Assembly: GCA_965226925.1 (NCBI GenBank)
Contig: CBDDEN010000003.1
Span: 1 to 64,000 of the forward strand
Direction of reading: 5' to 3'
Length of the DNA stretch: 64,000 nucleotides
Source: CBDDCX01 sp965226925
GTDB lineage: Bacteria; Gemmatimonadota; Gemmatimonadetes; Longimicrobiales; Gaopeijiaceae
The notes under the pieces are model-generated. The model searched no databases and was not told the origin of the DNA. It saw only the letters and a list, made by a program, of their open reading frames with translations. Positions 1 to 7,240 of this stretch are shown piece by piece; the stretch's first letter is position 1; each line of letters opens with the position of its first letter. A program made the translations under genes and the position numbers.

Positions 1-2
1 TG

Positions 3-278
3 GGTTCCGGCTGGTTCGCCAACACGAGCGAGAGGGACGTCGCGGAGGGCAAGCACGAGAACGGCACTTGGGTTTTCGGTAACGCCGCCCTGGAGGTCGC
101 GAGGGACGTCAACCTGATCGTGGAGTGGAGTGGGATCAACCTTCATGCGGGTGTGAGCAAGGCGTTTCAGGTCGGCCACGTCGCGTTGGCGTTTTCTCTG
201 GCCGCTGCGGACCTGACCGGCTATTCGGGCGATGGTGCCCGTCTTCTGGGCGGTGCCGCCGTGGCGGTGGGGTTCTAG
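3..278 (+). CDS. C-terminal end of an outer-membrane beta-barrel-like protein (5' end outside the window)
   Basis: The frame is open from base 3 to the TAG at 276-278, giving about 91 residues of the C-terminus. Alternating polar and hydrophobic strands such as VNLIVEWSGINLHAGVSK and VALAFSLAAADL, and a final phenylalanine just before the stop, are typical of the last strands of outer-membrane barrels recognised by the BAM complex. Function cannot be named without the missing N-terminus. The next small gene starts on the base after this stop, so the two are probably cotranscribed. Confidence 0.6.
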   Translation, partial: GSGWFANTSERDVAEGKHENGTWVFGNAALEVARDVNLIVEWSGINLHAGVSKAFQVGHVALAFSLAAADLTGYSGDGARLLGGAAVAVGF

Positions 279-614
279 GTGCCCGGCATGACGCTGAGCG
301 GATATGCCGCCGCGGCCCTGATCGGTGGGGTGACGGTGTTGCTCCCCGGCCGTATCGCGGGCCAGGAGGTGGCCGGAGACGTGATGATACCCCAGCCCAG
401 GGTCCTCGTGACCTCGACCGGGGCGGCGAGTGGGTTGGGGCGAGGCGAGGCCACGGACGGAATCGTCGCGATGGACGAGTATCATGCCGCCATAGAGGGT
501 GTCGTGGCTCGGGCCCGGGCCGGCACGATGGGCGAGGGCGAGGCCCGGGAGCAACTCGGCGACGTGATGGTCTCGCTGCTCGTGAAGGCGGGTGTGCTGA
601 GGTTTGAAGACTGA
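279..614 (+). CDS. small exported hypothetical protein
   Basis: This 111-residue ORF starts with GTG directly after the stop of the barrel gene; an in-frame ATG lies three codons later (288) and is an alternative start. Residues 4-30 form a hydrophobic, alanine/glycine-rich stretch ending around GRIAGQE, which reads as a signal peptide. The C-terminal half is helical, charged and ends in VKAGVLRFED. No family is recognised. Abutment to the preceding gene suggests an exported partner of the barrel protein, but that is inference. Confidence 0.55.
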   Translation: MPGMTLSGYAAAALIGGVTVLLPGRIAGQEVAGDVMIPQPRVLVTSTGAASGLGRGEATDGIVAMDEYHAAIEGVVARARAGTMGEGEAREQLGDVMVSLLVKAGVLRFED

Positions 615-744
615 GGCTCACGACGTGTGGAATAGCGCCCTTCCGAGATAGGCTGGGCGGGTGGATCTTGGTGCCGCCACGATCTGACCGAACCCGGTAG
701 AGGCGGTCGTCCCACGTCGTTATCTTCCCGCAGCATACGACTTG

Positions 745-818
<74 letters not shown>

Positions 819-848
819 CTTAGTTATAGAAGAATCCACTCACATGGA

Positions 849-886
849 GTGCACAATCCGTGCACAGCTGGCCACTCAGTGAGTGG
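849..886. promoter_or_regulatory. cluster of short palindromes downstream of the tRNA
   Basis: Two copies of the palindrome GTGCAC lie at 849-854 and 860-865 with a 5-base spacer. They are followed by CCACTCA-g-TGAGTGG at 872-886, a perfect inverted repeat with a one-base centre. A further CCACTCA occurs at 837-843. These are protein-binding-site-like or recombination-site-like, and sit in the 270-base gap between the tRNA and the first island gene. No bound protein can be named. Confidence 0.35.
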
Positions 887-963
887 TACCGCGTGACGAA
901 GCGTGCGGACAGCCAGACAGCGGCGGCGTGTGCCAGGTGCCGGGATGTTGGGAGTCGGTCGGG

Positions 964-1006
964 AGTGGGTTCCCAGTGAGTTCCTCGTCGGAAACAGTGG
1001 GTTCCC
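964..1006. repeat. 11-bp direct repeat spaced 32 bp
   Basis: AGTGGGTTCCC occurs at 964-974 and again at 996-1006, both followed by a similar GTG-rich tail. The 32-base period equals about three helical turns, so two proteins bound here would face the same side of the DNA. The pair lies 84 bases upstream of the ORF at 1090 and could be an operator or an iteron pair. Confidence 0.4.
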
Positions 1007-1089
1007 GGTGTGAGACCAGACTCCGAGTGCCGGCCTATCGTGGGGCGAAAGACCAACAGAATGTGAGCTGAAAGCAGGGGAGACTTGGC

Positions 1090-1956
1090 ATGGAGACGTA
1101 CATCAACTCTCGGGGGTGCCTAGGACGCCTCTTGGGGATGCCATGGCGGCCTGCTGCTTCTGAGGTGATTGTGGCCCTCGACACCGAGATCACTGAGACG
1201 CAGCGTTTCCTTCGTGAAACGACCGTGCGACCCGGCCGTCGCAGTATTGACCACACTCTGGCTCGGTATCTCTGGTTCGGTGCCCAGACTGCGGAAGTCA
1301 TTAGCCTGGCGTGCAAGGCCGGTCATCCGGCCGGTACGGCGACTCTGCGTCGATTCCTATTCGAGACTCTCCTTGATATCCATCTTCTTGTGTCGAGCAA
1401 GTCGCCTGCCCTTGATGCGGCAAGGTCCATGGCCTGGGGTGTCCTTGACTGGGGCCGAGTGTGGGAGCGCCACGACGAGGCCGCAGCCGAGCATCCACAT
1501 CTTGATGCCCGCCGCGCGCCCGCCCAATCAGCCGACGAGGCATTTGACTTGCTGAGGGCCGAGTTGGCGTCCCTTGGCGAAGACCTTGATCTCCTCGACC
1601 AGGCCATTCAAGAAGCTCGGGAGGCACCGAAGGGGCAGTGGCACTGGTCAGGCTTGGGACCCAGCGGGCGAATCTCCGAGATCGAGAAACGCAATGAGGA
1701 TGGTTCCGCGGGTTCGGAGGTAGTGGCGATTTATCGAGCCCTGTGGAAGTTGCTCTCCTCTAGCGCTCATCCGTCCCCCGGATGGCACCGCCTGAAGATC
1801 GCTGAGCAGGCCGATGGCACGCTGAGCTTTCCCGAGTCAGCGACCGGCGGTGACGCGCCGGCGGATCAGGTCGCCGAGAAGGCGAGGAATATGCTCGAGA
1901 TGTGCCGGGGCCTCATTGCCCTCTATCGCAAGATGGACGACGCAGAGGACGGATGA
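1090..1956 (+). CDS. hypothetical protein, DUF5677-like helical protein
   Basis: 288 residues, all helical by composition, with no signal peptide or membrane segment. The start is backed by GGGGAG seven bases upstream of ATG. The central stretch GTATLRRFLFETLLDIHLLV (about residues 79-98) with a later SSSAHPSPGW resembles DUF5677-type proteins, which have a conserved R-x-x-x-E-x-x-x-D helix and a conserved histidine. DUF5677 genes are frequent on mobile islands. It is the first gene after the tRNA and has no obvious operon partner. Family assignment is tentative. Confidence 0.6.
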   Translation: METYINSRGCLGRLLGMPWRPAASEVIVALDTEITETQRFLRETTVRPGRRSIDHTLARYLWFGAQTAEVISLACKAGHPAGTATLRRFLFETLLDIHLLVSSKSPALDAARSMAWGVLDWGRVWERHDEAAAEHPHLDARRAPAQSADEAFDLLRAELASLGEDLDLLDQAIQEAREAPKGQWHWSGLGPSGRISEIEKRNEDGSAGSEVVAIYRALWKLLSSSAHPSPGWHRLKIAEQADGTLSFPESATGGDAPADQVAEKARNMLEMCRGLIALYRKMDDAEDG

Positions 1957-2088
1957 CCCGTGGCCCGCTTTCGAACAGGCGATTTACTCCAGTCGCGGTG
2001 AGCATCTGGCTCGCTCGCTTCGCTTGGGTCACCTATTCAAGCCGTCCGCAGAATCGTGGAGCCGTGAGACGTGCGTGACCAGCTCGCT

Positions 2089-2478
2089 CTAGCTGGGTTT
2101 CCACGTCCAGTTAGAGCGGTAGACCGAGATCGAGTCGCCGAGGAACTTCCAGCTACGACTCTCCCACATGTCTTTGTTGCCTGGCCCGAACTTGGACGAA
2201 TCCGCCATGGTGTTGTAGACCTTGGCCGTGATGAACGTTGCATATGAGGACTCACGCAGATCGCTCAACTTGGCTGCGAGATTGGGTGCTCGACCCATCC
2301 AAATGAGGTCATTGTCACCTCTCGCACCGGCCCGCACGGCTAGCACCGTTCCGGAATCAACGCCCACGCCATGACTGATCGAGAATGAGGCGTTCTTCAC
2401 AGCCGTGTACTTCGCCTCGAACTTCGGCCGAATGATCTTCCCCTCTCTGCCAACGTACGTGAGACACAGAGCACGCAA
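2089..2478 (-). pseudogene. pycC: C-terminal fragment of a Pycsar-type pyrimidine nucleotide cyclase
   Basis: The frame gives 129 residues that match the second half of class III cyclase proteins of the Pycsar antiphage system. Visible landmarks are GVGVDSGTVLAVRAGARGDN, then LIWMGRAPNLAAKLSDLRE, then DMWESRSW and a C-terminal VYRSNWTW. In intact relatives the first half holds the metal-binding aspartates and the start. Here the frame enters the left edge of the IS3 element near 2490 and no first half is found beyond its right edge at about 4000. The fragment therefore lacks part of the catalytic core and is very probably dead. The assignment rests on motif memory, not on a search. Confidence 0.7.
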
Positions 2479-2513
2479 AGAATTAGAGTAGGGCGAAGGC
2501 AGAGAAAACGAAC

Positions 2514-2963
2514 ATGTTGGGACTGCGAGAGAGAATGGAAGAGAATGGTAGTGCCCCTCGAACCGGGGGGGCCAAGCGAAGCGCGGCAGCTCCTGCGGAC
2601 CCGGAGGTAGTAGATAGGCCGCTACGCCGGCGGTTCAGTCCGTCGTACAAGCTGCGGATCGTCGAAGAAGCGGACCGGTGCACCGAGCCCGGCGAGGTGG
2701 GCCAGCTCCTGCGGCGCGAGGGCCTGTACTCGTCGCACCTGACGACGTGGCGCAAGGCGGCGCATAGCGGGTCGCTGAAGGCCCTGTCGAAGAAACGCGG
2801 CCGCAAGCCGGAGCGAAATCCTCTGGATGAGAAGGTACGCAAGCTGGAGCGCCGCAATGCTCGGCTCGAGGATGAGCTCAGGAAGGCACACCTGATCATC
2901 GACGTGCAGGGAAAAGTTGCGGGGCTGCTGGGGATAAGCCTCGACGACGGGACGAACTCTTGA
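2514..2963 (+). CDS. IS3-family transposase OrfA (helix-turn-helix protein)
   Basis: 149 residues. An HTH lies at about residues 40-85 (RRFSPSYKLRIVEEADRC followed by LLRREGLYSSHLTTWRK), which binds the IS ends, and a leucine-zipper-like helix follows at about 105-130 (VRKLERRNARLEDELRKAHL). This is the standard layout of OrfA of the IS3 family with HTH_Tnp_1. The stop overlaps the OrfB start by four bases, so OrfB is made by coupling or by programmed frameshifting to OrfAB. The gene appears intact. Confidence 0.9.
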   Translation: MLGLRERMEENGSAPRTGGAKRSAAAPADPEVVDRPLRRRFSPSYKLRIVEEADRCTEPGEVGQLLRREGLYSSHLTTWRKAAHSGSLKALSKKRGRKPERNPLDEKVRKLERRNARLEDELRKAHLIIDVQGKVAGLLGISLDDGTNS

Positions 2964-3967
2964 AGGCGGCCGATGAGCTGGCTAAGCACGTCGGTGTAAA
3001 ACCGGCGTGCGCGGCCCTCGAGGTCTGCCGATCGACGTTGTACCGTCGTCGAGGCCCATCGACCGGGCAACGGCAGCCCCGCCCGACGCCCGCCCGGGCA
3101 TTGAGCGAGACGGAACGAGGCGAGGTCTTCGACACGCTGTGTTCGGAGCGGTTCGTGGACCGCTCACCCGCCGAGGTGGTGGCCACGCTGCTCGACGAAG
3201 AGGTCTACCTGTGCAGCGAACGCACGATGTATCGTGTTCTGGCCTCCGAGGTGCCGGTTCAGGAACGCCGGGCGCAGCGCACCCATCCCGAGTACAAGAA
3301 GCCCGAGTTGATGGCCACGGCGCCGAACCAGGTGTGGTCCTGGGACATCACGCGGCTGCTGGGGCCGAAGAAGTGGAGCTACTACTACCTGTACGTGATC
3401 CTGGACATCTACAGCCGCTACGTCGTGGGCTGGATGGTGGCGGACCGGGAGAACTCGGCCCTGGCCGGCCGGTTGATCCAGCAGAGCTGCCTGAAGCATG
3501 GCGTCCAGCCCCGGGTCCTGACCCTGCACTCGGATCGGGGAGCTCCAATGACGAGCCAATGCACCGCTCAACTTCTCGCTGACCTCGGCGTGACCCGCTC
3601 GTTGAGCCGGCCTCAGGTCTCGGATGACAATCCGTTCTCCGAGGCTCAGTTCAAGACCTTGAAGTACCATCCCTCGTTTCCCGGACGGTTCGGAGACCAG
3701 GGCCAGGCCAAGACCTTCTGTCGATCGTTCTTCCGTTGGTACAATGCCGAGCACAGGCACGGGGGCATCTCGATGCTGACCCCCGAACAAGTGCACTTCG
3801 GGCGCGCCGACAACGTTATCGCCCGCAGGACAACCGTGCTCAACACGGCATGGACCACCCATCCCGAACGCTTCGTCAGAGGCGTTCCCAAACCCAAACC
3901 GCTCCCGGAGGCCGTCTGGATCAATCCTCCCACCACACCCCTCTCCACACAGGAAATTGCTCTTTAA
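2960..3967 (+). CDS. IS3-family transposase OrfB (DDE integrase core)
   Basis: 335 residues starting with TTG inside the orfA stop. An N-terminal HTH_21-like segment (ACAALEVCRSTLYRRR) precedes an rve integrase core. The catalytic triad is visible as D in VWSWDITRLL, D in LTLHSDRGAP and E in NPFSEAQFKTLK. The end carries the usual WYNAEHRHGGISMLTP signature. No internal stop or frameshift is seen, so the element may still be active. Confidence 0.92.
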   Translation: MKAADELAKHVGVKPACAALEVCRSTLYRRRGPSTGQRQPRPTPARALSETERGEVFDTLCSERFVDRSPAEVVATLLDEEVYLCSERTMYRVLASEVPVQERRAQRTHPEYKKPELMATAPNQVWSWDITRLLGPKKWSYYYLYVILDIYSRYVVGWMVADRENSALAGRLIQQSCLKHGVQPRVLTLHSDRGAPMTSQCTAQLLADLGVTRSLSRPQVSDDNPFSEAQFKTLKYHPSFPGRFGDQGQAKTFCRSFFRWYNAEHRHGGISMLTPEQVHFGRADNVIARRTTVLNTAWTTHPERFVRGVPKPKPLPEAVWINPPTTPLSTQEIAL

Positions 3968-4099
3968 TTAATCCCGTAGAGTGTCCCATTGTCGTTGACA
4001 GGTTCCGGAACGGACGCCGGAATGGCCAGTATGTCAACCGATGCCAGCTCGCGCTTCGCCAGCGGTCCACATCTCCAGCCGTGTAGCAGATTCGCTTCG

Positions 4100-5521
4100 T
4101 CAGCTACTGTCTCGTGGAGTCCCGGCGTTTCGACTCGCCATCTCTTCTTCCGCTGCATCTATCGCCTGGATAACCGCGTCGGCCATCCTTTCGGTGCTCT
4201 CGAACTCAATGATGAGTTGGTCGATGATCGCCGCGGAGCGGCGCCTGGCTTTCGCGAGAGACTTTGTAAGACGAGGTACTTCGTTCACTGCGTTTCGAAA
4301 CCCGACGATCTCCTGACGTACCTCTCTCGCGGTCCGGGCCAATACGGTCGTGCTTTCTCTCATGGGTCCGAGGGCCTCGTCGTCGTCTGCCTCAAGGTCA
4401 ATGAAGAGGGCAACCGCACGGGCCGTCTTGTCGAAGCCAGTGCTCTGCGCCTCCGAAAGTAGGGGTAGTTCCGCCTCCAATCGGTCCACAAAGGCGTTCA
4501 TATCTTCGGCAGCGCGGTCGCAGAGTCGGCGCATGGCCTTAATGTCGGATTCCCCGTGCTTCCGGGGGACCGCGGCCATCTCGACAGCACGTGCTTCGAC
4601 CTTTGAACCGAGTGACGACGTTTCATTGGTGATTCGAGTGAGAGTTTCGACCGTTCGAAGGAAGGCCTCTTGAGCATCGTCCTGAAGATCAAGGATGCCA
4701 TCATCATCTGACTCGTCTTGCGAGACGCCGGACACGGGGGGAGTTGTCGCTGCAATTTCACGCGTGGTGAGCATTGCCCTTGCGCGGCCCGGCAGATTGA
4801 GCCGGAGATGCCTCGCAAGCTCGTCCGTAGATCGGAAGGTCGCATAGAGTCCCTTGTCCGCAAGGTCCGCTCTGAACGTCTGCACCCCCTGCAACTGTTC
4901 TAGGTTCATCTCGCTGGGAGCAATCGGTGCGTCCTTGAAGTAGAATAGGACATCGACCTTGGAGGGGTCTTGTTGCCACCTGGAATAGGCGTTCTGAAAT
5001 TCTTCCAACGTCCCCGATGGTGCCCGCCCGGTCGCGGTGCCGATTCGCCCCCACATCACACCCAGGAAGAGGTCATACTCGCGTGGCATCGTCTGGTTAA
5101 TGACTGCTTGTCCGTCCGAACCAAGCCCCGGCGTGGCGTCCGTCATCCAATTGACAACGTGGAAGAGGAACCTCAATCCAGAGTGGTTTAGCTCATCCAC
5201 GACCTCTCGCAGAACCGTGATCTCCTCGGCGACGTCTGAGGGCCCCGCAGCCCAAATCCGGAATTCACGCCTCCGGTCGTCAGTGAGCGCTGGTTCGTGT
5301 TCGGCGTCCGTCGGTAGGCCGGTGGGCGCCGTTATCCCTATGACTCTTTCGACCCTTCGAATGGTCGATCGGCGCAGGGAGGTAGCTGCCCCCTTCAAGA
5401 TCCTACTGACCGTAGATTGTGAGACCTGAGCGGTTTCCGCGAACTCTGCTTGGGTGATGCCGGTGCTCGCCAGGTACCGGTCTAATCGTGCGGCCAAGGC
5501 GGCTGCTTTCTGAGATGTCAT
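4100..5521 (-). CDS. HTH plus DUF4062-like protein with a long helical C-terminal domain
   Basis: 473 residues from ATG 5521, chosen over the upstream ATG at 5560 because 5560 lies inside the promoter. A Cro/XRE-type HTH spans about residues 8-60 (GITQAEFAETAQVSQSTVSR). A DUF4062-like domain follows at about 83-240, with FRIWAAGPSDVAEE near its start and DLFLGVMWGRIGTATGR in the middle. The last 220 residues are heptad-rich helix. DUF4062 domains occur in predicted antiphage and conflict proteins, often as nucleotide-processing or sensor modules. A perfect inverted repeat over its promoter suggests the HTH represses its own gene. Neighbours (cyclase fragment, Rep, tRNA) support a defence role, but this is inference. 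Confidence 0.7.
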   Translation of the reverse strand: MTSQKAAALAARLDRYLASTGITQAEFAETAQVSQSTVSRILKGAATSLRRSTIRRVERVIGITAPTGLPTDAEHEPALTDDRRREFRIWAAGPSDVAEEITVLREVVDELNHSGLRFLFHVVNWMTDATPGLGSDGQAVINQTMPREYDLFLGVMWGRIGTATGRAPSGTLEEFQNAYSRWQQDPSKVDVLFYFKDAPIAPSEMNLEQLQGVQTFRADLADKGLYATFRSTDELARHLRLNLPGRARAMLTTREIAATTPPVSGVSQDESDDDGILDLQDDAQEAFLRTVETLTRITNETSSLGSKVEARAVEMAAVPRKHGESDIKAMRRLCDRAAEDMNAFVDRLEAELPLLSEAQSTGFDKTARAVALFIDLEADDDEALGPMRESTTVLARTAREVRQEIVGFRNAVNEVPRLTKSLAKARRRSAAIIDQLIIEFESTERMADAVIQAIDAAEEEMASRNAGTPRDSS

Positions 5522-5542
5522 GATCCGGAACTCCCGTAACGC

Positions 5543-5570
5543 ATAATACGGATGAAGCAATCCGTATCAA
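5543..5570 (-). promoter_or_regulatory. promoter with overlapping operator of the HTH-DUF4062 gene
   Basis: On the minus strand a -35 box TTGATA (5570-5565) and a -10 box TATTAT (5548-5543) are separated by 16 bases, about 20 bases before the ATG at 5521. Between and over them lies the perfect inverted repeat ATACGGAT-N6-ATCCGTAT (5546-5553 and 5560-5567). An 8-bp dyad with a 6-bp spacer fits a dimeric HTH regulator. The placement means binding would block RNA polymerase. Confidence 0.7.
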
Positions 5571-5654
5571 CCATAATCGATACTTGAGAGAGCCGGTAGC
5601 CCACCATTCCCTTGCCGGGCTCGAACGTCAGGATCCAGATCGAGGCGACTCGGG

Positions 5655-6743
5655 CTAGGAGCCAGAATGGCGAGATCGAGGTGGGACACTGTGCACTAGC
5701 CCCCAGCCTTCGTTGGTTGTCACAGCGGCCGGCGGCCGGAGCCCACTCCAGGACCATCGGCCGAGCGAGCCGCATTCTTCACATGAAGCCTCGTGGTCGG
5801 CGTGCAAGTCCTCGGGCCTCGCGTCCTCCGAACCAACATCGGTCGATCGGCCCTTAATCCTTCGGAGCGCACCGAGGATGCTCACGCGTTTCGTGTTGGC
5901 CAGTGCGTATTCAACGGCCGCCGCCCTCATTACCTGATCTCGTCGGGTCCCGGCACCCTTTGTAGCATACTTCAGCGCCTCCCTGATCCCGCCTGCGACG
6001 TCAGCAACATCGACCGAGCGAATGTCCACGACAGCCGGCTCTTCGAGTCCGAGTTTCTTGCCCCACTTGTCGGCTAGGAAGGCTTGGGGACTGAACTCGC
6101 CATAGATCAGGGCGTGCACGTGAACCATCCCGCCGGGTGCGACTTCGAGGGCCGTGACGGCGCTGGTGTCGCGCCTGACCCGCTTCGATCGGGTGTTTGG
6201 ATCCCTCACTTGGCGACCCCACGGCGTGCTCCGCCAGAAGCCCGGAAAGGCCTCCCTAGCGACTCTGACACACTGGAGTAGAATGTCGGGTTCAAGACGG
6301 GCTGCGGGGTCCTCAGTTGCAGGCGTGGTGAGCGGGAGGAGCTTCCACGCTCGACTGTACCCATCCCCCCACGCCCCCCGGCTCGGATCGCCAGGCCCCT
6401 CCCACCGCCCGGACTCCACCAGACGGTCGTGAATCTGGATGCGCTCACCAATCCGTACAGCCGTGGCTGTTGCAGCACGCCGTGCACAGGTCGGACAAGT
6501 CCTTCCAGCACACCTCTCGGGGAAGAGATGCAGCGCTCCGCAATCGGCACACCTAACCGCAATAGCGGCCTCTCCGCACCTACGGATGCGGGCCGCTCTC
6601 GTCGGCCACAGGGCGGCAAGGGCGTCGGCCACTCCATGTCGAAACTGATGGGTCCACTCGGGGTCAGTTCGATGGGTGCGGGAAGTTTGCGTAGTATCAA
6701 GTGAAGTAAAGGAGGAGGTCGCACGAATGGCCATGCCGGTCAT
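5655..6743 (-). CDS. rolling-circle replication initiator-like HUH protein
   Basis: 362 residues from ATG 6743. An N-terminal zinc knuckle is visible at about residues 60-85 (CADCGALHLF, then CAGRTCPTCARR). The HUH metal-binding motif is HVHALIYGEF, preceded by GGM. The catalytic tyrosine motif is EALKYATKG, with the Y-x-x-K spacing of Rep proteins. IS91-type transposases share the zinc knuckle but have two tyrosines and a different C-terminus. The start overlaps the stop of a small upstream ORF (ATGA). It is 134 bases upstream of the DUF4062 gene on the same strand. A chromosomal Rep suggests an integrated plasmid or single-stranded phage remnant; no integrase is present. Confidence 0.72.
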   Translation of the reverse strand: MTGMAIRATSSFTSLDTTQTSRTHRTDPEWTHQFRHGVADALAALWPTRAARIRRCGEAAIAVRCADCGALHLFPERCAGRTCPTCARRAATATAVRIGERIQIHDRLVESGRWEGPGDPSRGAWGDGYSRAWKLLPLTTPATEDPAARLEPDILLQCVRVAREAFPGFWRSTPWGRQVRDPNTRSKRVRRDTSAVTALEVAPGGMVHVHALIYGEFSPQAFLADKWGKKLGLEEPAVVDIRSVDVADVAGGIREALKYATKGAGTRRDQVMRAAAVEYALANTKRVSILGALRRIKGRSTDVGSEDARPEDLHADHEASCEECGSLGRWSWSGLRPPAAVTTNEGWGLVHSVPPRSRHSGS

Positions 6744-6901
6744 TGGGAGCGCTCCCAACGGACTTCGAGCGTTAGTCGCTTGAGGTCCCACTGCACGGAG
6801 CTACGGACCTTTCCGATCTGCCGTCCGAGCTCCTCACAGACCTGAAGGAGCGACGCGGCCTCCCAACACCTCTCCGCGTAGAGGCGTTCGTACTCGGACA
6901 G
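6740..6901 (-). CDS. small ORF translationally coupled to Rep
   Basis: A 53-residue frame ends with TGA overlapping the Rep ATG (ATGA at 6743-6740). Its residues (start LSEYERLYAERCWEAASL, end LKRLTLEVRWERSQ) are charged and amphipathic like a real helical protein. No ATG, GTG or TTG exists in this frame. The best start is CTG 6901 with GGGAG seven bases upstream. Alternatively the frame is reached by a frameshift from the ATG at 6993. It may be a copy-control or Rep accessory peptide; function is unknown. Confidence 0.35.
   Translation of the reverse strand: MSEYERLYAERCWEAASLLQVCEELGRQIGKVRSSVQWDLKRLTLEVRWERSQ
6743..6758. promoter_or_regulatory. perfect 16-bp palindrome at the Rep start
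   Basis: TTGGGAGCGCTCCCAA is a perfect palindrome ending on the first base of the Rep start codon. Its core TGGGAGCGCTCCCA is identical to the operator known for the LacI-family regulator CebR of Streptomyces. No LacI-type gene is in the window. On mRNA it would form a hairpin over the Rep ribosome-binding region, so translational control or a replication-origin role are alternatives. Confidence 0.45.
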
Positions 6902-6993
6902 GGAAAGGCTCCCGGACTCGGGCCGAGGTAGCCCAACGCGGCTGCCGCTCCGCCAACGAAGCCTCGGCGCGACACTCTGCTCCTCATGATCAT
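6772..6993 (-). CDS. doubtful ORF with strong Shine-Dalgarno and Tat-like N-terminus
   Basis: ATG 6993 follows GGAGG (7003-6999) by five bases. The first 30 residues contain SRRGFVGGAAAALGYLG, a good twin-arginine signal. After about residue 30 the frame turns into low-complexity arginine and serine runs, while the neighbouring frame becomes protein-like (the ORF ending at 6740). The pair looks like one gene split by a frameshift, or a relic of a Tat-exported protein. Not safely coding. Confidence 0.22.
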   Translation of the reverse strand: MIMRSRVSRRGFVGGAAAALGYLGPSPGAFPCPSTNASTRRGVGRPRRSFRSVRSSDGRSERSVAPCSGTSSD

Positions 6994-7240
6994 GACAACC
7001 TCCGAAAATCGACGTACTCCCCGCACCACGCAGGGCCGGGTGGAAGCCCGGCTTCGCAGTCTTGGCGTAAGCGGGGAGGATCGCAAGGCGGCTCGGGCCT
7101 GGCTATGATACAAGCGCCATCGACGGTCCGCACACGGACGGCGACGGACGCTGCGGGCGGCATCGCCGGCGGTTGGGAACTCCTACCGGCACGTCGAGGG
7201 TTCTCCAAGGGCCGCACTGACGTTTCATGACGGGAGAATC
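6994..7240. other. spacer between the island and the DUF3179 gene
   Basis: No convincing gene is seen. GCCGGG (7035-7040) and CCCGGC (7047-7052) form a 6-bp hairpin with a 6-base loop. This spacer is the likely right edge of the accessory island, but no repeat of the tRNA 3' end is visible in it. Confidence 0.4.

Larger units (their letters stand above)
2500..4000 (+). mobile_element. IS3-family insertion sequence
   Basis: Two overlapping transposase frames (orfA 2514-2963, orfB 2960-3967) define the element. The right end is best placed at about 4000, where the reverse complement starts TGTCAACGACAATGGGACAC. The left end near 2500-2525 shares only TGGGAC with it, so the left terminal repeat is poorly preserved and the boundary is approximate. 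The insertion lies in or beside the cyclase gene on the opposite strand. A deleted 73-bp piece of the same orfA lies at 56104-56176. Confidence 0.8.

Noticed and set aside
6040..6060. TTCGAGTCC, a 9-base match to the T arm of the tRNA, as a possible attachment-site repeat
   Set aside because: It lies inside the Rep coding region, is short and not extended by the rest of the tRNA 3' end; expected by chance in this composition.
5655..6791. Reading the HUH protein as an IS91-type transposase
   Set aside because: Only one catalytic tyrosine motif (YATK) is seen and no IS91 C-terminal pattern or terminal oriIS/terIS could be recognised; the Rep pattern fits better.
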